DNA from: Lachnospiraceae bacterium P6B14
Lineage (GTDB): Bacteria; Bacillota; Clostridia; Lachnospirales; Lachnospiraceae
DNA length: 64,000 nucleotides
NCBI GenBank assembly: GCA_000687695.1
Contig: JHWZ01000014.1
Coordinates: 1-64,000 of the forward strand
Reading direction: 5' to 3'
Within the stretch, counting starts at the first letter, position 1. Each line of letters starts with the position of its first letter. A program made the translations under genes and the position numbers. A model generated the notes under the pieces. It searched no databases. It was not told the origin of the DNA and saw only the letters and a program-made list of their open reading frames with translations. Of the stretch, positions 42,551 through 51,985 are shown piece by piece.

Positions 42551-43219
42551 TCACGTAGGATCTTGATATTTTTCGGAATCATTTGATGCTTTTCGTCTCA
42601 TCAAACGGATTTCTATAATCAAAACTACTGCCAAGGTCGTCAGCATAGGGATCAAAAATCCGATCAAAGCGGGAATGCCTGTCTGCGCTACCAAAAGATT
42701 ATACACACCATGATAGGTGATGGCGGCCGCGAGCAGTCCGATTATCCCTGCCACCTGAAGCCATCTGTTTCCCCAAAGCCAGATCACGCCGGCTGATACG
42801 ATGGTTCCGCAGACCACATGCATGGCTCCGGTTCCGAATCCGCGTATCATCAGGTGGAAGAAGCTGTCCGATCCGTTTGTGATCAGATAGCACACGTTTT
42901 CAAAGGTCGCAAACCCGACTGATGTCATCAGCACTCGCTCCGGGATCTCTGATTTATTCGGTGTATAAACCAAAAGATAATAAAGCAGCGGAATAAACTT
43001 AATGATTTCCTCAACAAATGGCGCTATCTCGATAGTAGCGGCTGTATCGTCCAAAAAACTCATCCGCGCGATATAGGTCGTTATGTATGAGGAAAAAAAG
43101 CACGCAGTTACCCCTGCGAACAAAAATATCATGCGGCCTTTTTTTGTTCCCTTCAAACACAGCATGGAAATGATCATCGGTGCCGCGAGACATATAAATA
43201 TGTTTTCGATATGACTCAT
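42551..43219 (-). CDS. PrsW family intramembrane protease
   Basis: Membrane protein of 222 residues with the PrsW (M82) active-site pattern spread over its helices: PFVEEIIKF, FATFENVCYL, GTGAMHVVCG and TYHGVYNL. PrsW-type enzymes cleave anti-sigma factors at site 1. The start at 43219 overlaps the previous stop (ATGA) and follows GGAGG; the longer frame would run into the upstream gene. It lies two genes downstream of an ECF sigma factor, which fits control of that sigma factor by membrane proteolysis. Confidence 0.85.
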   Translation of the reverse strand: MSHIENIFICLAAPMIISMLCLKGTKKGRMIFLFAGVTACFFSSYITTYIARMSFLDDTAATIEIAPFVEEIIKFIPLLYYLLVYTPNKSEIPERVLMTSVGFATFENVCYLITNGSDSFFHLMIRGFGTGAMHVVCGTIVSAGVIWLWGNRWLQVAGIIGLLAAAITYHGVYNLLVAQTGIPALIGFLIPMLTTLAVVLIIEIRLMRRKASNDSEKYQDPT

Positions 43220-43950
43220 TCGCTCACCTCCGTCTTTTCCACGTTTTCCGCTCTCACCGCAGCCTTGAGCGCGATCATGATAATGATAAAGTTTACGGAA
43301 TACATGATATCGACCCAAAAATACGGATTAGCGAACGAGTCTCCGACCCAAAAACTCGATATAGTCCAGAGCGCGTACTCGATCACTATCGCCGCAAAAG
43401 CCGCCATGTATAAAGAAAACTTTTCTGATACATGACCGTTATTCTTTACATTCTGTCTTTCAATCTCCAGCGCTCCTCCGGTCACCCAGAATGCCGCCGT
43501 CATAACCGCTGCCGCCAGTGCATTATCAAAAATACCCCCGCTGTCCATCACGTAGAACACAGCCATCGCGATCGTAAAAAGCGGTATCAAAAGTTGAAGA
43601 CGTGACTGCATTCTGACCGTCTTTTTACCGGAAACGTATAATACCAGTATCGCAAGAAACAAAAATGACGCATACCATGCAAGATTAGGTATGTATGGAT
43701 TCTCAGGGGTCTCACCATAGAACGCCAGATGTAAAACATAGAAAAGATCACCCAAAAAACACTCCCCGGTAAACAGTCCGTACAGTATCCACTCACGCCT
43801 TCCCACGAAAAAAGTCATGGAGGAAATCTTACTTTCCTCCACAGGCGCGGTCTCATTGTATCTGCGTATTTTGAACGCATGATAAAAAGCGACGAGCGTA
43901 CATATCGCCGACAGTACCATCTGGAACAGGTTATCAACGAATTCTACCAT
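43216..43950 (-). CDS. Polytopic membrane protein, possible sigma regulator
   Basis: Unrecognised membrane protein of 244 residues with about seven hydrophobic segments. Between the first and second lies a cytoplasmic-looking loop (IRRYNETAPVEESKIS). It sits between the ECF sigma factor (30 bases upstream) and the PrsW-type protease (4-base overlap). By position it might be the anti-sigma factor or sensor, though it lacks the usual zinc-finger anti-sigma motif. Function inferred only from context. Confidence 0.7.
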   Translation of the reverse strand: MVEFVDNLFQMVLSAICTLVAFYHAFKIRRYNETAPVEESKISSMTFFVGRREWILYGLFTGECFLGDLFYVLHLAFYGETPENPYIPNLAWYASFLFLAILVLYVSGKKTVRMQSRLQLLIPLFTIAMAVFYVMDSGGIFDNALAAAVMTAAFWVTGGALEIERQNVKNNGHVSEKFSLYMAAFAAIVIEYALWTISSFWVGDSFANPYFWVDIMYSVNFIIIMIALKAAVRAENVEKTEVSE

Positions 43951-43980
43951 AACAGTTACCGGTCTCCCAAAACACCTTCG

Positions 43981-44553
43981 CTACAGGTATGGATCCTCCA
44001 CACCCTCTTTTTTCAACTCTTCTTTCATACGGGTCTTCCCTCTCTGAAGGAGATGATCAACCCTTTTCGGCTTAACCTTCATAACATCCGCCACCTGCGC
44101 GTAGCTCAAGCCATCAAAATACACCAGGTACAGAACTTCTCTGAGCTCGGGCTCTATACGGGCCAGGCATTTGTTCAGTATCTCTGTTTTTTCATTCTGA
44201 ACAGCAGTACCCTCGGTGGATTCATCTGAAGCCAGAACCTCCTCCATACCATCCAGATCAAAGGTCTCTATCATGGATGATTTCTTCAGATGCCTGGCTG
44301 TAAGGTTTCTGCCGGTCTTAAAAAGATATGCCTTAAAACAGTTCTCCGATATCCACGGGCGTTTCACCATGATACGCGCGAACGCCTCTATCATCAGATC
44401 CTCCGCATCCTGATAATCATGTACCATACCGTACAGATACCAGAGCAGGCTGTCTCCGTGGCGGAGCATAAGCTCATCATATGCGGTGGAGTCACCCTTA
44501 AGAAATCCGGCGTACAGCTCGTCGTCGGACGGGATTGAATCTTTCTCGCTCAT
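43981..44553 (-). CDS. ECF-type RNA polymerase sigma factor
   Basis: Protein of 190 residues with region 2 ([38 protein letters not shown]) and region 4 ([20 protein letters not shown] then [20 protein letters not shown] with the helix-turn-helix). The start at 44553 follows GGAGAGG. The promoter is a good sigma-A match, with no clear ECF-type AAC motif at -35, so autoregulation is not obvious. It opens a three-gene operon with a 7-TM protein and a PrsW-type protease, and diverges from uvrB. Confidence 0.9.
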   Translation of the reverse strand: MSEKDSIPSDDELYAGFLKGDSTAYDELMLRHGDSLLWYLYGMVHDYQDAEDLMIEAFARIMVKRPWISENCFKAYLFKTGRNLTARHLKKSSMIETFDLDGMEEVLASDESTEGTAVQNEKTEILNKCLARIEPELREVLYLVYFDGLSYAQVADVMKVKPKRVDHLLQRGKTRMKEELKKEGVEDPYL

Positions 44554-44584
44554 CGGGTCACCTCTCCACACATTTAATGAATAT

Positions 44585-44613
44585 ATTATACGAAAAATAT
44601 CCCGAAAAATCAA
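44585..44613 (-). promoter_or_regulatory. Promoter of the ECF sigma operon
   Basis: Minus strand TTGATT (44608-44613), 17-base spacer, TATAAT (44585-44590). Confidence 0.75.
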
Positions 44614-44636
44614 GTTATTTCCAAAAACGCCAATCA

Positions 44637-44649
44637 GAACAAATGTTTG
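44637..44649. promoter_or_regulatory. LexA operator (SOS box)
   Basis: GAACAAATGTTTG matches the Gram-positive SOS box pattern GAAC-RNRY-GTTY. It lies 9 bases upstream of the uvrB -35 and between the divergent uvrB and sigma operon promoters. Confidence 0.75.
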
Positions 44650-44657
44650 TTTTTCTC

Positions 44658-44686
44658 TTTACAAGCAGGTAAAGATATGGTATAAT
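44658..44686 (+). promoter_or_regulatory. Promoter of uvrB
   Basis: TTTACA (44658-44663), 17-base spacer ending TGG, TATAAT (44681-44686), with the LexA box just upstream. Confidence 0.85.
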
Positions 44687-44713
44687 ATGTTCACTTACGC
44701 AAGGAGGATGCCT

Positions 44714-46720
44714 ATGTCATTCAAGCTTCATATGCCTTTTCAGCCCACCGGCGATCAGCCACAGGCAATAGAAAAAATAGTTCAGGGCTTCCGTGAAGGG
44801 AATCAGTTTGAGACCCTGCTCGGCGTGACCGGCTCCGGAAAAACGTTTACCATGGCAAACGTCATCCAGGCACTGGACAAACCCACCCTGGTCATCGCTC
44901 ACAATAAAACTCTGGCTACACAGCTCTATGGCGAGTTCAAGGAATTTTTCCCGGAAAATGCCGTCGAGTATTTCGTCTCATACTATGACTACTACCAGCC
45001 GGAGGCTTATGTACCCTCGACCGATACCTATATCGAAAAGGATTCAGATATAAATGACGAGATAGACAAGCTCCGTCATTCCGCGACGGCATCACTGACC
45101 GAGCGCCGCGATGTGGTGATCATCTCCAGCGTTTCCTGCATCTACGGACTCGGCTCTCCCATAGATTATCAGCATATGACGGTATCTCTTCGTCCCGGCA
45201 TGGAGAAGGACAGGGACGATGTCATCAGACAGCTTATAGATATTCAGTTTACGAGAAATGACATGGATTTTCACCGCGGCACCTTCCGTGTGCGCGGCGA
45301 TGTGGTAGAGATATTCCCCGCCTCTGCGACTGACAAGGCTCTCCGAGTGGAGTTTTTCGGTGACGAAGTGGACAGGATTACCGAGATAGATGTTCTGACG
45401 GGTGAACCGTTAAACACTCTGGAGCATATGGTCGTATTCCCCGCATCCCACTACGTAGTCGCTCCGGACAAAATGGAAGCTGCGATCGCGAGGATCGAGG
45501 CAGAGCTTGCCAAACAGGAAGAATACTTCAAAAAAGAAGGCAAACTTTTGGAGCTGCAGCGTATATCCGAGCGGACGCATTTTGATATAGAGATGCTAAG
45601 GGAAACCGGCTTCTGCTCAGGCATAGAGAACTACTCCATGCATCTGGCAGGGCGTACTCCCGCTGACTCTCCGCAGACACTTTTGGATTATTTTCCTGAT
45701 GATTTTTTGATCATAGTAGATGAGTCCCATATGACGATCCCTCAGATCGGAGGTATGTATAACGGTGACCAATCGCGAAAAACAACGCTCGTTGACTACG
45801 GATTCCGCCTGCCCTCTGCGAAATGTAACAGGCCTCTTTCCTTTGAAGAGTTCGAGTCTCATATAAACCAGATGCTCTTTGTGTCTGCTACACCCGCAAA
45901 GTACGAAGAAAGCCACGAGCTTTTGCGCGCGGAGCAGATCACCAGACCGACGGGGCTTCTGGATCCCGAGGTTATCGTTCGCCCTATACAGGGGCAGGTA
46001 GATGATCTGATTGGAGAGATAAGACGTGTCGTATCAAAGGTCGAGGACGACATACACGGAAAGGTCCTCGTGACCACCCTGACCAAGCGTATGGCAGAGG
46101 ATCTGACAAAATATCTGAAGGAAGCCGACATCAGAGTTCAGTATCTGCACTCTGATATTGATACCATGGAGCGCGCGGAGATCATAAGAAATATGCGTCT
46201 CGATAAGTTTGACGTCCTCGTAGGCATCAACCTTCTCCGTGAGGGACTCGATATACCCGAGGTTCAACTTGTAGCCATACTTGATGCGGACAAGGAAGGA
46301 TTCCTCAGATCGGAGACCTCTCTGATCCAGACCATCGGGCGAGCCGCGAGAAATGTGGACGGACGAGTCATCATGTATGCTGACTCAGAGACCGACTCGA
46401 TGAAAAAAGCGATCTCCGAGACGAACCGCAGACGCGAGATCCAGGACCGCTACAACAAAGAACACAACATCACACCGCAGACCATTCACAAGGCCGTACG
46501 CGATCTGATAAAGATATCATCAAAGGCAGATACGGATATAAGTGAAGCAGAGAAGGACGCAGAGTCCATGAGTTACAAAGAGCTCGAGAAGGCTGCCCGC
46601 GAGATGATGAAGCGGATGAATCACGCTGCAACAGAGCTCGACTTCGAGTCTGCCGCGAGGTACCGCGACCGCATGATGGAATACAAAAAACACATGCAGG
46701 AGATAAGGCACGGAGATTGA
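44714..46720 (+). CDS. uvrB: Excinuclease ABC subunit B
   Basis: DNA repair helicase-like subunit of 668 residues. Seen: Walker [10 protein letters not shown], the beta-hairpin region [29 protein letters not shown] (DEAD-like), helicase motifs [15 protein letters not shown] and QTIGRAARN, and the C-terminal UvrC-binding domain ([20 protein letters not shown]). The start at 44714 follows AAGGAGG; the longer frame lacks a site. It heads a DNA repair gene set with uvrA two genes on and carries a LexA box, so it is damage-inducible. Confidence 0.98.
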   Translation: MSFKLHMPFQPTGDQPQAIEKIVQGFREGNQFETLLGVTGSGKTFTMANVIQALDKPTLVIAHNKTLATQLYGEFKEFFPENAVEYFVSYYDYYQPEAYVPSTDTYIEKDSDINDEIDKLRHSATASLTERRDVVIISSVSCIYGLGSPIDYQHMTVSLRPGMEKDRDDVIRQLIDIQFTRNDMDFHRGTFRVRGDVVEIFPASATDKALRVEFFGDEVDRITEIDVLTGEPLNTLEHMVVFPASHYVVAPDKMEAAIARIEAELAKQEEYFKKEGKLLELQRISERTHFDIEMLRETGFCSGIENYSMHLAGRTPADSPQTLLDYFPDDFLIIVDESHMTIPQIGGMYNGDQSRKTTLVDYGFRLPSAKCNRPLSFEEFESHINQMLFVSATPAKYEESHELLRAEQITRPTGLLDPEVIVRPIQGQVDDLIGEIRRVVSKVEDDIHGKVLVTTLTKRMAEDLTKYLKEADIRVQYLHSDIDTMERAEIIRNMRLDKFDVLVGINLLREGLDIPEVQLVAILDADKEGFLRSETSLIQTIGRAARNVDGRVIMYADSETDSMKKAISETNRRREIQDRYNKEHNITPQTIHKAVRDLIKISSKADTDISEAEKDAESMSYKELEKAAREMMKRMNHAATELDFESAARYRDRMMEYKKHMQEIRHGD

Positions 46721-46751
46721 CAAAAATAATTGAAGCAAAGGAGAACTAAAC

Positions 46752-47288
46752 ATGCTTAAACAATATTCCCAAGAACAACTGATACTCAGCGAAGGCGATA
46801 AGGACTCCAAGCTGTACAAGATCGTTTCAGGAAATGCCGAAGTGTATGTCGGATACGGAACGAAACACGAAACGATCATAGGTATACTTTCTGAAGGAGC
46901 GTACTTCGGAGAGATCGGAGCATTCACTGACAATGCATCCATCTACACCGTCGTCGCCTACTGCGATTGCCTTATCATGGAAATAGAAAAAGACGAGCTT
47001 GAAGAATATGCAAAACTGAACTACAGGGATCTGCTCGCCATCATGTCAAATATGGCAAACACGATGGCAAACCTTAAGGCTAACATAGAAATGCTCTCTG
47101 AAGACATCTCCTCGCTTATGGAAGATCGTGAGAACACAAAAAGAAACCAGGAGATCGCCGAACACATTCGAACGAGCGATGTAACAAAGCAGTTGATCCG
47201 GTATCAGATAATGATGGGAAATAACAGTTTATTATACGGAGGAATGAACACAAAATGCCAGCAAAAAAGAACGAAAACAAAAAAATGA
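46752..47288 (+). CDS. Cyclic nucleotide-binding domain protein without DNA-binding domain
   Basis: Protein of 178 residues. Residues about 5-105 form a CNB (Crp/PKA regulatory) fold: [40 protein letters not shown] with the phosphate-binding GEIGAF-type motif, and [13 protein letters not shown]. After it comes a helical region (about 110-178), with no helix-turn-helix. The classic RxA arginine of cNMP binding reads as DNASIY, so nucleotide binding is uncertain. It lies between uvrB and uvrA and overlaps the uvrA start by 34 bases, which implies coupled expression with excision repair. Confidence 0.85.
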   Translation: MLKQYSQEQLILSEGDKDSKLYKIVSGNAEVYVGYGTKHETIIGILSEGAYFGEIGAFTDNASIYTVVAYCDCLIMEIEKDELEEYAKLNYRDLLAIMSNMANTMANLKANIEMLSEDISSLMEDRENTKRNQEIAEHIRTSDVTKQLIRYQIMMGNNSLLYGGMNTKCQQKRTKTKK

Positions 47289-50116
47289 TCCGCATCCGCG
47301 GAGCCAAAGAGCACAACTTAAAAAACATCTCTCTCGAGATCCCGAGAGATGAGTTTGTCGTTCTCACAGGTCTCTCCGGCTCAGGCAAATCATCCCTCGC
47401 ATTTGATACGATATACGCCGAAGGTCAGCGCAGATACATGGAGTCACTCTCCTCCTACGCCAGACAGTTCCTCGGTCAGATGGAAAAGCCTGACGTTGAG
47501 AGCATCGAGGGCCTCCCGCCTGCCATCTCCATCGATCAGAAGACCACCAACAGGAATCCACGTTCCACCGTCGGTACGGTGACAGAGATATATGACTACT
47601 TCCGCCTGCTCTTCGCCAGAGTCGGCACGCCGCACTGTCCGAACTGTGGCAAGCCCATCGAAAAGCAGACAGTAGATCAGATCGTCGATGAGCTGATGCG
47701 CCTGCCGGACGGCACCAGGATCCAGCTTTTGGCTCCTGTAGTACGCGGTCGCAAGGGACGACATGAAAAAGTCCTTGACCGCGCGAAGCGAAGCGGTTAT
47801 GTCCGCGTCCGCATCGACGGGAACCTCTACGAGCTCACCGACACGATCGAGCTCGATAAAAATATCAAGCACTCCATCGACATCGTGGTAGACCGTCTGA
47901 AGATACGTGAGGGTATCGAAAAACGTATGACGGACTCCATCGAGAATGTCCTCAAGATAGCAGACGGACTGATGACCGTGAAGCTGGTGGATGAAGGGAA
48001 GGGCGACGAACCAAAGGAACTTCATTTTTCACAGAGCTTTTCCTGTCCGGATTGCGGGATAAGCATAGATGAGATAGAGCCCAGGAGCTTTTCATTCAAC
48101 AACCCGTTCGGCGCGTGCCCAATATGTAACGGTATCGGATATCGCATGGAGTTTGACGAAGAGTTGATGATCCCTGACCCGTCACTTTCCATCAAGGAGG
48201 GCTGCCTTGTGGCACCCGGATGGGCATCGGTAGTCAAGGAGGACAGCTACTCACGATGTGTACTCGAGGGCGTGGCAAAGGCATACAAGTTTTCACTAGA
48301 TACACCGTGGAAGGACTACCCGAAAAAGATCCATGATGTCCTGTGGTTCGGCACCGGCGACAGAAAGGTCGACGTCAGCTACGAGAGTCGCAACGGCCGC
48401 GGACAGTATCATGTATCGTTTGATGGTATTTTTAACAATATAAAACAGCGCTATCGTGAAACATCATCAGAGTGGTCACGTCAGGAATACGAAGCCCTGA
48501 TGCGCATCACGCCATGTGATGAGTGCGGCGGCAGACGTCTGAAACCTGAGTCTCTCGCTGTCACGATCGGTGATAAAAACATATCCGAGCTTTGCGACTT
48601 TCCTATACAGAAACTCAAAACATTCATGGACGAGGTTGATCTCACACCACGTCAACAGCAGATCGGACGTCTGGTATTAAAAGAGATCCGCTCCAGGCTT
48701 GGATTTCTGGTCGATGTGGGGCTTGATTATCTGAATCTGGCACGTGCGACTGCCACCCTCTCCGGCGGTGAGGCCCAGCGTATCAGGCTCGCAACGCAGA
48801 TAGGTTCCGGTCTCGTCGGAGTTGCATACATACTTGACGAGCCCAGTATAGGACTCCATCAGCGTGACAATGATAAACTCATCGCCACTCTGAAAAAGCT
48901 CCGCGACCTCGGAAACACCCTTATAGTCGTAGAGCATGATGAGGAGACGATGCTCGCTGCGGACTATATAGTCGACATAGGACCGGGCGCGGGCTCACAC
49001 GGAGGCGAGGTAGTCGCTACCGGTACTGCCAAAGACATAATGAAGGATAAATCCTCCATAACCGGCAGATATCTCTCGCACAAGGTTGAGATACCCATCC
49101 CGCCCACCAGACAAAAGCCGGCCAACTGGCTTACCATCCAGGGCGCTGCGGCAAACAATCTGAAAAACATAAATGTAAAGCTCCCGCTTGGAATTTTTAC
49201 ATGTATCACGGGCGTATCGGGTTCGGGTAAATCATCTCTGATCAACGAGGTTCTGTGTAAAAGCCTTTTGAAAACACTTAACCGCGCGCATACCATACCC
49301 GGAAAGCATAAAGCCATAAAGGGAATAGAGAAGCTTGATAAGGTAATAGAGATCGACCAGTCACCTATCGGGCGTACACCCAGATCCAACCCGGCTACCT
49401 ACACGGGAGTATTTGATTTGATCCGTGACCTCTTCGCTTCCACACCGGATGCGAAGGCCAAGGGATATAAGAAGGGCCGTTTCTCCTTCAATGTCAAGGG
49501 AGGCCGATGCGAGGCATGTGCCGGTGACGGTATCATAAAGATCGAAATGAACTTTCTACCGGACATCTATGTTCCGTGTGAAGTATGTGACGGACGCAGA
49601 TACAACCGCGAAACACTGGACGTCCGCTACAAGGGTAAAAACATTTACGAGGTTCTGGACATGACAGTCGAGGAGGCTTTGGACTTCTTTAAGCATATCC
49701 CGACCATCCACAGAAAAATACAGACCATGTATGATGTCGGCCTTTCCTATGTCAAACTCGGACAACCATCCACGGAGCTCTCCGGCGGTGAGGCACAGCG
49801 TATCAAGCTGGCAACAGAGTTGTCACGTCGCTCTACCGGAAAGACGATTTACATACTCGACGAGCCGACCACAGGTCTTCACTTCGCAGATGTCCACAAG
49901 CTGATAGACATCCTGCACCGTCTCACCGAGGGAGGCAACACGGTCGTTGTCATCGAGCACAATCTCGACGTGATAAAGACAGCCGACTATATCATAGATA
50001 TGGGTCCCGAAGGTGGAGACAAGGGTGGAACCGTTATAACTCAGGGAACTCCTGAGGAGGTTGCCAAATGTGATAAGTCTTACACAGGACAGTATCTGAA
50101 ACGCATACTTGAATGA
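47255..50116 (+). CDS. uvrA: Excinuclease ABC subunit A
   Basis: Damage-recognition ATPase of 953 residues with two ABC modules. Walker A sites are [14 protein letters not shown] and [14 protein letters not shown]; signature motifs [13 protein letters not shown] and [13 protein letters not shown]. The zinc-binding cysteines are present ([10 protein letters not shown]...[14 protein letters not shown]...CEVCDG). Complete length. GGAGG lies about 12 bases before the ATG, within the end of the upstream gene. Works with UvrB in global nucleotide excision repair. Confidence 0.98.
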   Translation: MPAKKNENKKMIRIRGAKEHNLKNISLEIPRDEFVVLTGLSGSGKSSLAFDTIYAEGQRRYMESLSSYARQFLGQMEKPDVESIEGLPPAISIDQKTTNRNPRSTVGTVTEIYDYFRLLFARVGTPHCPNCGKPIEKQTVDQIVDELMRLPDGTRIQLLAPVVRGRKGRHEKVLDRAKRSGYVRVRIDGNLYELTDTIELDKNIKHSIDIVVDRLKIREGIEKRMTDSIENVLKIADGLMTVKLVDEGKGDEPKELHFSQSFSCPDCGISIDEIEPRSFSFNNPFGACPICNGIGYRMEFDEELMIPDPSLSIKEGCLVAPGWASVVKEDSYSRCVLEGVAKAYKFSLDTPWKDYPKKIHDVLWFGTGDRKVDVSYESRNGRGQYHVSFDGIFNNIKQRYRETSSEWSRQEYEALMRITPCDECGGRRLKPESLAVTIGDKNISELCDFPIQKLKTFMDEVDLTPRQQQIGRLVLKEIRSRLGFLVDVGLDYLNLARATATLSGGEAQRIRLATQIGSGLVGVAYILDEPSIGLHQRDNDKLIATLKKLRDLGNTLIVVEHDEETMLAADYIVDIGPGAGSHGGEVVATGTAKDIMKDKSSITGRYLSHKVEIPIPPTRQKPANWLTIQGAAANNLKNINVKLPLGIFTCITGVSGSGKSSLINEVLCKSLLKTLNRAHTIPGKHKAIKGIEKLDKVIEIDQSPIGRTPRSNPATYTGVFDLIRDLFASTPDAKAKGYKKGRFSFNVKGGRCEACAGDGIIKIEMNFLPDIYVPCEVCDGRRYNRETLDVRYKGKNIYEVLDMTVEEALDFFKHIPTIHRKIQTMYDVGLSYVKLGQPSTELSGGEAQRIKLATELSRRSTGKTIYILDEPTTGLHFADVHKLIDILHRLTEGGNTVVVIEHNLDVIKTADYIIDMGPEGGDKGGTVITQGTPEEVAKCDKSYTGQYLKRILE

Positions 50117-50153
50117 TTACAGAAGTAGAACCCATAAAACAGGAGGAAAAATC

Positions 50154-50816
50154 ATGTACAGCTTTTTTGCAATGATGGCCAGGATGAAATACATTTCGCG
50201 TTGGGCCCTGATGAGAAACTCACGTGAAGAAAATGTCAGTGAGCATACACTCGAGGTTGCCATGATCGCTCACGGTCTCGCACTGATCTCGAAAGATCGA
50301 TATTCTATAAATGTAGACGAGGCACGTGCTGCCCTGAAAGGCATCTATCATGACGCCAATGAGATCATCACCGGAGATATGCCGACACCGGTCAAGTATT
50401 ATGACGAAGACATACGCGCTTCATATAAGAGAGTGGAGAACATCGCCAGCCATACCCTGATGAACAAACTCCCTCCCGACATGCAGAAGTTTTATCAGCC
50501 TCTGCTCTTCGGAGAGGAGGATGCTTTGGACTTCCTTGACAAGCTCGACGAAGGCGGTCAGGTCGACGCCGACACCCTGAACTCAGATAAGAAAGCTCTG
50601 GACGCGTACGAGTGGCGTCTGGTAAAGGCCGCTGACAAGCTCTCAGCCCTGATCAAGTGTATCGAGGAGCGCAACAGCGGTAACCACGAGTTTGACAGCG
50701 CCTATGAGTCTACACGCGCGACTCTCGAAGCGATGGACGTTCCGGCGGTCGATGACTTCCTGAACGAGTTCCTGCCGGCATATGAGCTGACGCTCGACGA
50801 GTTGCAAGGACGCTAA
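50154..50816 (+). CDS. YfbR-like HD-domain 5'-nucleotidase
   Basis: Cytoplasmic HD-superfamily hydrolase of 220 residues. Metal ligands: His in NVSEHTLEVAM, HD in IYHDANEIITGD, and Asp in LVKAADKLSALI. MPTPVKYY after the HD pair is typical of YfbR, which removes phosphate from deoxynucleoside 5'-monophosphates. The start follows AGGAGG; the longer frame overlaps uvrA. It probably shares the uvr transcript and may serve nucleotide pool cleaning. It ends before a large compound hairpin. Confidence 0.88.
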   Translation: MYSFFAMMARMKYISRWALMRNSREENVSEHTLEVAMIAHGLALISKDRYSINVDEARAALKGIYHDANEIITGDMPTPVKYYDEDIRASYKRVENIASHTLMNKLPPDMQKFYQPLLFGEEDALDFLDKLDEGGQVDADTLNSDKKALDAYEWRLVKAADKLSALIKCIEERNSGNHEFDSAYESTRATLEAMDVPAVDDFLNEFLPAYELTLDELQGR

Positions 50817-50882
50817 CACTTCTTAATTCATTGTTCTAAAACAAAGGTCTGCCTTATGAGACATTTTGTGATCAGGCCACAA

Positions 50883-51022
50883 TAGGGCAGGTTTGATTTA
50901 TCGTGCGAGGGACCTCGGGAAAACGTCGGTGCGTAGGCGCCGTATTTTGGCGCCATGCACCGCTACGTTTTTCCATGACGCAAGTGGAGTCCCGAGCAGA
51001 TAAATCACAACCGACCGCCTAT
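50883..51022. repeat. Large compound intergenic hairpin, 140 nt
   Basis: Paired blocks in register: ATAGG/GCCTAT, GGTTTGATTTATC/GATAAATCACAACC, GGGAC/GTCCC, GGAAAACGT/ACGTTTTTCC and GGTGCGTAGGCGCC/GGCGCCATGCACC around the loop GTATTTT (50942-50948). It lies between the convergent YfbR-like and hpf genes and is not followed by a T tract. It shares the ACGTCG, loop, CGCAAG and CAGATAA blocks in the same order as the element at 14088. Confidence 0.85.
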
Positions 51023-51072
51023 GTGGCTGTCACATATTTTCCGAAAAGAACTACTATGGAACAATCAATTAA

Positions 51073-51096
51073 AAAGGGACGCTTGCGCGTCCCTTT
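51073..51096 (-). terminator. Terminator of hpf
   Basis: Stem AAAGGGACGC-TTGC-GCGTCCCTTT; on the minus strand the tail is TTTTTAATTG. It lies 20 bases past the hpf stop codon. Confidence 0.88.
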
Positions 51097-51115
51097 GTTA
51101 GTAATGCGACTGTGA

Positions 51116-51643
51116 TCAGAAGTCCGGCTCGATAAGTCCGTATGTTGATCCCTTACGCTTGTAAACAACGTTTACCTCCTCAGTATCAGCATTTCTGAAT
51201 ACAAAGAAGTTGTGTCCGAGAAGCTCCATCTGTACGCAAGCCTCCTCCGGATCCATCGGCTTCATAGCGAAGCGCTTGGAACGGATGATCTCGATCTCCT
51301 CCTCATCGAAGGCATCCTCATCAATAAAGCTCTTTGAAAGCTGTGCAGCATTCTGCTCTTTATCAATAAGCTTGTTTTTGTACTTGCGAAGCTGTCTCTC
51401 GATGACCTCCTCAACCAGGTCGATCGAAACATACATATCAGTACTTGTCTCCTCCGCACGGATAATGGTTCCCTTCATCGGGATCGTAACCTCGATCTTC
51501 TGACGAGACTTCTCTGTGCTGAGTGTTACATGAACCTCTGTGCTCTCATTGAAATAGCGCTCAAGCTTTCCGATCTTCTCTTCAACAGCCGAACGCAGCC
51601 CCTCCGTTACATCGATATTCTTTCCACTGACAACTAGATTCAT
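51116..51643 (-). CDS. hpf: Ribosome hibernation-promoting factor, long form
   Basis: Protein of 175 residues. The N-terminal S30AE/YfiA domain (about 1-100) binds the decoding centre (MNLVVSGKNIDVTEGLRSAV), and the C-terminal dimerisation domain (about 120-175) reads RSKRFAMKPMDPEEACVQME, LLGHNFFVFRNADTEEVNVV, YKRKGSTYGLIEP. The long form makes 100S ribosomes in stationary phase. The start at 51643 follows AAGGAG; the longer frame has no site. Consensus promoter upstream. Confidence 0.96.
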   Translation of the reverse strand: MNLVVSGKNIDVTEGLRSAVEEKIGKLERYFNESTEVHVTLSTEKSRQKIEVTIPMKGTIIRAEETSTDMYVSIDLVEEVIERQLRKYKNKLIDKEQNAAQLSKSFIDEDAFDEEEIEIIRSKRFAMKPMDPEEACVQMELLGHNFFVFRNADTEEVNVVYKRKGSTYGLIEPDF

Positions 51644-51714
51644 AGGCCAAGTCTCCTTTTCAAGTATTTGCCACGCCCATATACACGTACCGGGCAATAG
51701 CATCTCTTGTATTG

Positions 51715-51743
51715 ATTATACTACAAAAATCCTCAATCGGCAA
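51715..51743 (-). promoter_or_regulatory. Promoter of hpf
   Basis: Minus strand TTGCCG (51738-51743), 17-base spacer, TATAAT (51715-51720). Confidence 0.75.
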
Positions 51744-51778
51744 CCACTATTTTTCCTTAAAACTCATTCAAAAATGAC

Positions 51779-51795
51779 AAGATGTCTGACATCTT
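51779..51795. promoter_or_regulatory. Perfect palindrome upstream of hpf
   Basis: AAGATGTC-T-GACATCTT is an inverted repeat of two 8-base arms. It lies about 36 bases upstream of the hpf -35, where an activator could bind. Its owner is unknown. Confidence 0.4.
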
Positions 51796-51852
51796 TACGA
51801 AACTATCCGAATTGTAACTGACAATAATCTGACTTAAAAATCGGTCGACTTT

Positions 51853-51922
51853 CGTGGATAATGTTTATAATTATGTTGACAAGTGTCGATTTACGTAAAA
51901 ATCGTGGCTAAAATGTGGATAA
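51853..51922. promoter_or_regulatory. Cluster of DnaA-box-like sites
   Basis: In the 342-base gap between hpf and pyrG, TGTGGATAA (51914-51922) is a perfect DnaA box on the complementary strand. CGTGGATAA (51853-51861) differs at one base and CGTGGCTAA (51903-51911) at two. All share orientation. There is no dnaA, dnaN or AT-rich unwinding region nearby, so this is not an origin. Confidence 0.4.
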
Positions 51923-51985
51923 GTATGCACATCTCATACTCTACTCCTGTCTTCGTACTTCTGTTCGAAAAACGAAGTTGTCAGA

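Noticed and set aside
51853-51922. Replication origin between hpf and pyrG
   Set aside because: DnaA boxes are few, no dnaA/dnaN/parB genes nearby, and no AT-rich unwinding repeat was seen.
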